NCBI GenBank assembly: GCA_027924645.1
Contig: BSBN01000355.1
Coordinates: forward strand, 1,437,001 to 1,501,000
DNA from: Cunninghamia lanceolata
Taxonomy: Eukaryota > Streptophyta > Pinopsida > Cupressales > Cupressaceae
DNA length: 64,000 nucleotides
Direction of reading: 5' to 3'
Position 1 is the first letter of the stretch, and each line of letters starts with the position of its first letter. Position numbers and translations under genes: made by a program. Below are positions 55,345 to 64,000 of this stretch, piece after piece. The notes under the pieces are model-generated. The model did no database searches. It had not been told where the DNA came from and saw nothing but the letters and a program-made list of their open reading frames with translations.

Positions 55345-58300
55345 CCCTATTAACGGGGGGTTATTCATGGACTCTATTTATGTTTATATTTTATTAGCAT
55401 ATTTAATTGAGTAGATTTTAATATTTTGAGACGACTAATTAAAATAAATAATTTAACTAGTTTACAATTATTATTTGTATAAATTAATTTTGTGCCTAAA
55501 TTTAATATAGAACTATTTGAATCTATGATAAAATCAAATTAAATCAACAATTAAAAAATTAAAGAAATCCATATGTCTACAACCCATTAACTTTTTTAAT
55601 CTACTAGGCAAATAATCAACAAAACATATATACAAATAATAATATAAACAATATAAATTATTCTATGATACAAAGGATCCCTTCATATCCCTATATCATA
55701 TGAATAATTTTATCTACAGAAAGATTTGATAAAATGTTGCAACTTTTAAAAAATAGAAATTTAAAATAGTTTTTTTCCAAAGACCTTTATGAATCAAAAT
55801 CTGATTGTAATCTAAAACAAGGAATGGATCATACAAATCCTTCAATCCTACAAAATAAATTTTATTAAAATATATGTATATGTAAAAATTTTAATATTTC
55901 TTCTAGCCAAAATTAATACCTACATAAGAACAATAAGATTGATATTAAAATAATAAGAAATGAATAAATAGCCAGTTAATGATTGAAAGAATTTGTCAGT
56001 TTTACAATGGTAGAGAATGCAAATCAAGAATAGAGGATAAAAGAAATGAATAAGGTTTTTATTTAGAATTCCTTTACATGTCTAAATTGTAGGCAATTAA
56101 AAGTTTCCCTCATTTAATAAGTAATACAATTTTGAAATTAGATTTTGGGGAGGAGTTTAAATTATTTAATTTCTACTTATAAAATATTAATGTGGTCTTT
56201 TTATTAATTAAATTAGTGTTCAAAATAGAATTAAAACAATTATATTATCATAATTTAATAAATTTATAAAACTAATATTTTAAGGGGAAATATTAAAACT
56301 TCATCATAAATTTTGTAATTATATTATTTTATTCATATGTTTTGAAATTAAATCATTATTAAATGATGAGACTATTTAATTAGTATATTTTCACGCCATC
56401 AAGTAACAAAGCTAAATCAAGTGTTTTAATATTTTAAATTATGATCTCTAGTTTGTCTCAAAAATTAGTCATTAGGAAAAATTTAAAGATTCTTTTTCTC
56501 TATTTGATATCATTTATTCATTTGGTTATTTGGAATTAAAATGTGGTTAGTTTGCTTATAATTGTGTTATGTTAAGTAAAATTGGCCATGACACCCATAG
56601 TTGCTACACTCTTTTTGTTCCCGTGTCCAGGTGCTCTTAAAAAGCAAGGCAACTTATAGGTCATACAGAGAACATGAGGTCCATGGATTGATATGACCAT
56701 GTTAGATAAAAATGTTCTATATCTTATGACCACCTTCTTTTTGAGTTGACAAGGTGATGGATCATATTGATAGAATTATCATAAATACATTACAATTGAA
56801 ATTGATGAATTCAAATATGTCCTAAGGATAAGATTCAACTTATGTGTTTAATGTTACATGTGGGTGAATCCATGGCATTTCTATTTGCTAATAGTTTATG
56901 CTATATTTAAATACATAAAACAATATTAATTATTTACTTATTTGCTTCATTGTGTTGTGCTTACTTTGGCTAAGACACTGGCCCAAAAAAGTACATTTTA
57001 TAATAACATGCAATGTCCATGTGGCAATGTGCTTTGGCTAGAATGAATCCATTATATACACGGTCACTTTACCATATCTACTTGCTCTGACAACTTCCTT
57101 TTTTGTCTAAAGGAAATAACCATGATGCATGGTGTTTCAATTACTAGGCATGTAATAAATAGCAATATGTGAAGTGATTTTGGTCACATTTAAAAGGTTT
57201 ACTAATTGTCTCTATGATTTTGTTATTTGACGGGAGTATGATAGGGAGCTCTAGATTTCCATACTTACAAATAACCCTTGCCAAAATATCATGATGCTTC
57301 ATCAAATGGATTTAGATGATTTATTTGCCTAAACTAAAATTGCAAGAGATTCTACATGCTATATTAATGATAAGAATGGATCTGAAAAATCTTTTTTTTT
57401 TTTTGGATTTGGAGAAATTTATTAGGGATTTGAATAAGTTTGTGTTTATAGTGACATCTATTATTGCACAATTCCATTGTAAAACTCTTCACCCAATTCC
57501 CAATTAGTTTATTAGGTGTGTCACTACTCTTTTTAAGTGTAGAATTGGCCATGGCTTATTGTAATATGAATTACAAGTAGGATTATTTTGTGATGCTCAT
57601 ATGATGTCTATTTTACTAACCAGATCTAGTGCAACTCTTAGATTTAGATGTTAGATTATCCTATATTCTTCTAAAGCTTAGGTAGTTGAATTATGATAAT
57701 TGCATAGAGCTTTCCCAATCTAGTAGAAGAAAATTGTTTGAAACAATGACCTAGTCACATAGAAACAATATTCTAATGCAAGGTTATTTTTTATTTCAAC
57801 AAAGTCTATAAGTTTATCCTAGGCATAGTAGTATGTTTAGAACATCCACTGAGATCTAAAGCCACCAAGAGATAGGGCATCATGAATTGAAAGGTACTTT
57901 GTCAGTAAATCCACTACAATCCACCAATACCATGCGACTGACTAATTAAACACTTTACCATTGAACCCATAGCTAATCTCTAGTATAGGGCTATCATATA
58001 CTGAATGATGAATTGTGACTCTTTCAAGTTGCAATATAGATATTTCATTATTTCTTTGAATTATTTTGTAGATTTGAAGATTCTTAGATATCAAAAGATA
58101 CCATATGATGGTATTGTTAACATAGCCTAGGAAATGCTAGATCTTTTCAAATGTATGTTTATCATATTCAATTAAGTAATTTTTAAAAGTTAGTGATCAT
58201 ATCTTGAGTACGCTTTACATTTTATTATGTGGATAGTTTTTAAATGATTTATTTTTGCTCTTGACTCTGACTTTCCATATATGTTCCAAGTATTCAATAC

Positions 58301-59300
58301 ATCAAAATTTGATCTATGAAATCAATACAAGGATTTTAACTTTTAGTAGAATATTCATTATAGAAACCTTAGTTTGAGATTTCTCTCATTACTATGTATT
58401 TTGCCTCCTTGCATTGATTGGTGAATCCTATGGCAATTGCTTATCTTTGGGATTTTGCTATTTATTTTTTAGCATTGATTGAAGAGTATGGAAAAAAAAA
58501 TCTTGAATTTATGTTTACACTTAGCATTAAAAATAATGGTGATTAAAAATAATGGTGATTTATGTGAGTTGAAGATCCTTTAATCTTGATCTTCCTATAT
58601 GGTAAAAAATTGATTTGCCAAGCATTTGTAATTCTTTAATTTCGAACATCTCTATTCTGCAAAAGATATTTACCCGTGAAAGTTTGAAGTAAAAAATAAA
58701 GGAAGTAAACAATATCTATTTAAGTACCCTCTATGAACTATTTTTACTTGTGTTTTACTATCTATCTATCTATCTATAGAAATAGAGAGAAATATTGTGA
58801 AAGCTAAAATACATTTTGTAGAGTATTTACTTATGAATAGCTAGTGTAGAGAACCTATGAGCTTCATTAAGTTTGAATGGTTATCGAGATAAGTTTTTCA
58901 TTGGTCATGACTCCCAACCATCAAAATTGTATATTTTAGGTGACACTTAATCTCTATTCTATAGGATTATTCATTATAATCTTTTTTCAAGTAATGAATG
59001 CCATAATGCTCAACATATTGACTATATAAAATATGATAATCATTCTCCCTAAACCTTTAATACAATATAATCCTATAAAACATACTATACTTAGCAACTT
59101 TTCTAAACTTTAGATCTTTGATTTTTCCCACTGATGTTTTGTGTGATAATAAATCATGATATGTTGCAAGAATTTCATAAGCTAGATATATTCTAGAAGG
59201 AATGGTTCATTGATTTATTAAATTGTTTGGATAGAAATTTTGCATCAAATGAATTGTCTCAAAGTTGAATTTCTATATGAAACTTCATGTCCTTGGACTA
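55345..59300. other. long AT-rich stretch without a supported gene
   Basis: About 4 kb of AT-rich sequence with stops in all frames. Short frames at 57316-57552 have no resemblance to known proteins. A (TCTA)n run is at about 58757-58778. The part 57500-59100 has the feel of a very old retroelement, but I could not anchor it to a conserved motif. Confidence 0.5.
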
Positions 59301-59306
59301 AAGTTG

Positions 59307-59620
59307 AGACATGCTAGACACTAGTATAGATATGTATGATTACATAGGAAGTTATTTACGAAGGAATGATTAGCTTTTTTCTATATATTTTCAATTAATT
59401 TTATTTATTACAATAAAACTATTCAAAATTATTGCAACCAATAATGTTGTAATTTAAAATAGTAGACATGCTAGACACTAGTATAAATATGTATGATTAC
59501 ATAGGAAGTTATTTATGAAGGAACAATTAGCTTTTTTCTATCTATTTACAATTAATTTTATTTATTACAATAAAACTATTCAAAATCATTGCAACCAATA
59601 ATGTTATAATTTAAAATAGT
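59307..59620. repeat. 157-bp tandem duplication
   Basis: 59307-59463 and 59464-59620 both start AGACATGCTAGACACTAGTA and are nearly identical. Confidence 0.92.
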
Positions 59621-60492
59621 ATTGAATATTTATTCATAAATAAAATCATATAATACAAGGTAAAAAACTTTGTAGAACAACATTAATTCTTTGATGTGAT
59701 TAGTTAATAGTAAAAAACAATGGCATCCAATAGATACATAAGTAACCTTCCTCTTACAGGAACTAATAAATATATTTGGTGTAGAGGATACGTGGAACTA
59801 ATAAATTTTTTTTGTGTAGAGGATATTTGGTGTGACCTTTACTAAGTCAATTCTTCATGTATACTTGAGTAGATGGACACCCAAGTAAATTGAAATCCTA
59901 ACATGCGAGGTAAATAGGAACGTAGGCAGGCCCCATGTTTAGTGTCTCCTGAATACCTAGGTAATAATTAATAGATCTGAAAAGTGTGTGAAGAGAGACC
60001 AAATGGTAAATGATCAATATCACCTTCTATGTACATGTCTAATAGTGATCCACCGACATTCATTATGATAAAACAATTTAAGTTGGAAAGTGACTATAAA
60101 ATTCAAATTGAATTAAATGATATTAGATTTGGTAAATCTCAATCAAAAGTCTTCCTTTATTTCATTCGTTTTCTAGCTTAAATGCTACTAAAAGTGTAGG
60201 GTGGTTATCTTTGGGATTGAAATCTCCTTGAATTATGAATTTAGCCTAGCATCCAAGTGAAAACTAATCGATTGAAGTTCAATGCTGAGTTATAATGGTG
60301 CCCAAAAAGACACTTTGACCTATTAAATATAGACTAGTGATAACCGTAAAAAACCTCCCCTAAAAATTTATATAAAATCCTAGAAAATCTTAGCCTAGTA
60401 CGTTATTTTTTTTTTCAAATATATGTCTATTTTGGGGAAATAATTTAATTTCCATGGTGAATCTATGCACTTTTTCCAACAGTAGTTTTTGT
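59621..60492. other. non-coding stretch
   Basis: Nothing recognisable apart from AT-rich DNA. Confidence 0.6.
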
Positions 60493-60502
60493 TTGCAAAT
60501 TA

Positions 60503-60851
60503 TTATTTTTTTTGTTGGGGGATACCCAGGTTTTCAGCCTGGTCTGGGCCTAGAAAGACCCTTACGGGGGATCTCTTCCCATCGGCTTTATCGCCTGAGA
60601 CCACAACTGGGGGGTCTCTGTCCCCAATGGGCATTATCACCCTTTGGTCAAACCTGCGAGCTCGTTGGCCTAGCGAAGGTACACAACCTGTGAACACGCA
60701 AGCCCAGCGAAGGCACACTTAGTTAGTGAGCATGACAGCCCAGTGAAGGCACGCATGACCTACGAGCTTGTTGACCTGCGGGGGTTTGACCCTTGGTGGT
60801 CGCCACAACAACTGTGCGACTTCACCACCGAACCACACCCTTATCGGCTGC
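60503..60851 (-). mobile_element. tRNA-derived SINE with target duplication
   Basis: A GC-rich island of about 350 bp in AT-rich DNA. On the minus strand it begins with a tRNA-like head (GGGTGTGGTTCGGTGGTG as the A-box region, GGGTCAAACCCC as the B-box region about 40 bp later), as in plant Au-type SINEs. It ends in an A-rich tail (CAACAAAAAAAATAATAA). It is flanked by TTGCAAATTA (60493-60502) and TTGTAAATTA (60852-60861), a 9/10 matching target duplication. The body contains three spaced copies of a CCAGCGAAGGCAC-like unit. The overlapping short frames are not genes. Confidence 0.8.
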
Positions 60852-60977
60852 TTGTAAATTACATACTAATACATAAAAATAAAGTAATTTATTTGGTGAA
60901 TTATTAATTGATTCAATGAAATAAAATAACTTCTTGGGAAATTATTGACTAGTTTAAAAATATTACATAATTTAAAT

Positions 60978-62710
60978 GGTGACAATATTCTAATACAAAA
61001 GGATAAAGATTAATTTGTTTGGTGAATATACTTCATCCAATTGCCAAAGATCTGAAGGTTGTTACTCCATTCTAGGAGATAAATCATATTGATGTATTTT
61101 TGGAGAAATAAGCCAAAATTAATTGTTAACCATTTGATTTGTTTAGATCAAGGGTTGTAGCAACTTGTGATTAGTCCTATACAATGTCAATAGGTGGTGG
61201 GATCACATGTTTTCCTTTATATAAAAATAGGGTATAAATTAATTTGTTTGGCAAATTTTGCATCATTCGATGAACAATGATGAATGGTTGAAGGTGTATT
61301 CTAAGAAGGAAACCTAACTCACACACTTTTGGGGATAAAAGTTCTAGAATAGGCCAAATGAATACGCAAGTGTCAATTACTAATTCACCAATGGAATTTG
61401 TTGATGGTAGTTGTAGTTTAATTTAGATTGTTAATATAGCTTTATGTTCATTCATGTTGCCACACATTATACATAATCAACAATTACTGATAATAACACC
61501 TCATGTCAATTAATAACAAGCATTATTGATAGGATGGAGTGTCTTGTTCCATCCATTTCAATTTAAAAAATAATATTTTTTAGATTTGATGTTATTTTTT
61601 GTAATTATTTATCTATATATTAATATAAAAGAAAATAATAAGAATTATACTTGCATTAAATATTTACGTTTTTCAAATAGTCCTAGAATTGACTATCAAT
61701 CATCTAATTTGTTTAGATCAAGGGTTGTAATAGCTTGTGGTGATGATCAATACTATGTGATGTTGATAGGTGGTGGTACCACATGTATTTTCCTTCTATA
61801 AATAGGGTATGAATTAATTTTCTTAGCAAATTCTACATCGTCTGATGAACAAATTAAGGTGTATTCAAGGAGGAAAATTTGACACACCCACATTTGTTGG
61901 TGATAAAAGTTCCAAAATAGACTTAGTGAATAGACAAGTGTCAATCACTGACTCACTAATGGCATTGGTTGTGGCATTTATTAATGGAAATAGTAGTTGA
62001 ATGTAGAGTGTTAATATAACTTTATGAAATTATGTTCATTCATGTCATCACATATTATATATAATCAATAATTAATAACACAATTTAAATGGTGACAATA
62101 TTCTAATGCAAAAGGATAAAGATATATTTATTTATTGAATATATACTTCATCCAATTACCAAGGATCTAAAGGGTTTTATTCCATTCTAGGAGATAAATC
62201 ATACTCAAGCACTTTTGGAGAAATAAGCCAAAATTAACTATCAACCATATGATTTATTTAGATCAAGGGTTGTAGCAACTTGTGGTTAGTACTATGCAAT
62301 ATCAATAAGTGGTGGGATCACATGTTTTTCCTTTATATAAAAATAGGGTATAAATTAATTTGTTTGGAAAATTCCACATCATCTGATGGACAATGATGAA
62401 TGGTTGAAAGTGTATTTTGAGAGGGAAATTCAACTCACACTCTTTTAGGGACAAAAGTTCTAAAATAAGCCTAATGAATAGGCAAGTCTGATTCACCAAT
62501 GGAATTTATTGTGGCATTGTTGGTGACAATAGTCGTTTAATTTAGATTGTTAATATAGCTTTATGTTCATTTTTGTTGCCACACATTATACATAATTGAC
62601 AATTACTAATAATAACACTCATGTCAATTAATATTAGGCATTGTTGATAGGATGGTGTGTTTTGTCCCACCTATTTCAATTTAAAAAATAATATTTTTTT
62701 AGATCAAGGT
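60978..62710. repeat. three-copy tandem repeat, about 600-bp unit
   Basis: Copy 1 (about 60978-61585) and copy 3 (about 62087-62705) both run from GGTGACAATATTCTAAT through GATCAAGGGTTGTAGCAACT to a TTTCAATTTAAAAAATAATA end. Copy 2 (about 61688-62080) is shorter, lacks the first 150 bp, and is more diverged. Each includes a TTATATAAAAATAGGGTATA-type or TCTATAAATAGGG element. No protein is conserved across copies. Confidence 0.82.
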
Positions 62711-63860
62711 GATCCCACAATAGTGTGTTCCACTTTTTGCCCAAAGTGGGACATTGAAATCAACATTTTTAACCAAGTTTCACTTTCTGACACCTATAGA
62801 AACTAAACCATTAAGAATTTGAAGATGATGTGAACTAGTGATTTTTAAGATTTCATGTGTAGATTCTAAATATATATATTTAATTCTTAAAAATAATTAG
62901 TAATTTTTTATGTAACTTTTAATAACTTATTTTTTATAGTTAACAATATTTTAAAAAGGATAAAATATAGCATAACCTTTTTTTTAGAAAGGATAAAATT
63001 ATGGGTCAGTGCAAGAAGTTGGGTCCACTTTTTAGCCAAAAAGTGGAAGTGTTTTTCCTGATTTTTAGAATTTGTCACATTTGACTTAAAAACATTTCAG
63101 GCACTTAAAGATTGAATCTTAAAAAATGTTAGTAATATGAAATGTAGTAGTTGGAGTCTAGTTTCTAAATATGTAATCTATTTCAATACCCAGATGATAC
63201 AAATTGATTTTCAATAGGCATTTCTAAAAACCACTGTTTAAAAGTCACTTTTTTTTAACTAGTAATGCACGTGTATGGCCAACATAATTTGACCTAAATA
63301 AAAGTATTTTTATAAATCCTTTTGGGGAAAGATGTGTAGTACAGTGAAGTTTGATGAGGATATTTTTTTATAATTTTTTTTCAAATATTTTTTCTTTATT
63401 AATTTGTTATTGGCCCTAATTACTATTTTTGAAAACCCCTCGTTTATGGCCAACATAATTTGAGCAAAACTAATCATAATTTTTTTTTTCAGTGTAAAGA
63501 ATGATGTGTAGATTGATGACATAATTTTAAAAAGAAAAGTTTAAAAATTAAAAGTTATTAAAAAATACAAACACCTATCATTTCAAGTTTTTGGACCAGT
63601 TTGCTCATAAATTAAATAATAAATAGAAAAACAAGTCCAATAAAAAAAATTACATATTTAAAAACTAGACACTGTCATAATGGGTTTTAATTTTGTAAAA
63701 AAATTCAAAAAAAATGTCAGTCATATAGGTAAACTCAATCTTTCCTCTTGTTTTGTACTTAGAAAAAAAGTTGCAGGTCTAAGGCTTAAGGTCAGCTACC
63801 CATGCCTTTCCTGAGCCTAAAACCAAACCAAAGGCAAGGAAAAAGGCGGTTGGCCATTTC
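62711..63860. other. non-coding stretch
   Basis: AT-rich. A phrase TATGGCCAACATAATTTGA recurs at about 63274 and 63446, and CCACTTTTTGCCCAAAGTGG and CCACTTTTTAGCCAAAAAGTGG are two short palindromic boxes (about 62730 and 63028). No gene. Confidence 0.55.
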
Positions 63861-63869
63861 AAATTTCTT

Positions 63870-63994
63870 AGAACAGGTACCCGTTCTAAAACAGGACACG
63901 CGTTATATAATAGGTACTCATTATAAAATGAGTATCTGTTATTTTTACGAATAGGTACCTGTTTTAAAATGGGTACCTGTTTCTTTTATATCTA
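63870..63994. repeat. array of GGTAC-centred palindromic mini-repeats
   Basis: Three successive inverted-repeat units: AGAACAGGTACCCGTTCT (63870-63887, near-perfect palindrome), AATAGGTACTCATT..ATGAGTATCTGTTATT (about 63910-63943), and AATAGGTACC..GGGTACCTGTTT (about 63950-63983). The window ends here, so the array may continue. Confidence 0.7.
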
Positions 63995-64000
63995 TTATTT

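Noticed and set aside
57316..59100. Weak copia- or gypsy-like readings in AT-rich DNA
   Set aside because: No conserved block could be placed in any frame, so I did not call an element.

Overview
This window is AT-rich plant nuclear DNA, and I found no intact host gene in it. The organism is a land plant, most likely a seed plant. The evidence is Ty1/copia and Ty3/gypsy retrotransposons with plant-type primer sites (TGGTATCAGAGC, the 3' end complement of initiator-Met tRNA), Sirevirus-like serial polypurine tracts, a tRNA-derived SINE, a plant LINE RNase H remnant and NCED/CCD-type carotenoid dioxygenase pseudogenes. The gene-poor nested-retroelement layout would fit a gymnosperm or another large plant genome, but the species is not determined.

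Layout. 1-2.5 kb: non-coding flank. 2.5-4.1 kb: Ty3/gypsy remnant (minus). 4.1-16.9 kb: an old, decayed Ty1/copia element (minus; 'copia-1'). Its reverse transcriptase is split by a young, nearly intact 7.45-kb LTR element (5423-12871; 5-bp TSD CCACA) that has no pol. That element encodes a coiled-coil protein with four CCHC knuckles and an open frame of 1043 sense codons interrupted by one amber codon. 16.9-18.5 kb: solo LTR (TSD AACTT). 18.5-42.5 kb: two arms of a diverged inverted duplication (18485-20390 and 40120-42560), each carrying a TATA box and the start of an NCED/CCD-like pseudogene. Between the arms lie a copia RT/RNase H remnant, further NCED fragments, a CA-rich island, a rearranged copia element (28142-35884) and tandem repeats. 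Two halves of the rearranged copia lie in opposite orientation around a segment encoding a coiled-coil / G-patch / double CCHC protein. 43.6-45.75 kb: solo LTR (TSD AATTG). 46.28-53.31 kb: almost complete Sirevirus-like copia ('copia-3', minus, TSD ACAGT). 54.2-55.3 kb: LINE-type RNase H pseudogene. 55.3-64 kb: AT-rich DNA with tandem duplications, one SINE (60503-60851) and palindromic mini-repeats at the right edge.

How the parts relate. The pol-less element (5.4-12.9 kb) and copia-3 resemble each other in R-U5, primer site and leader. The simplest reading is that the pol-less element is mobilised in trans by a copia-3-like relative. Four LTR families here end in a U5 hairpin whose stem differs in sequence but stays paired, around a C-rich loop. 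The most novel items are the pol-less element with its large unknown protein, the G-patch-bearing segment inside the rearranged copia, the covarying U5 hairpin, and the inverted NCED pseudogene cluster.
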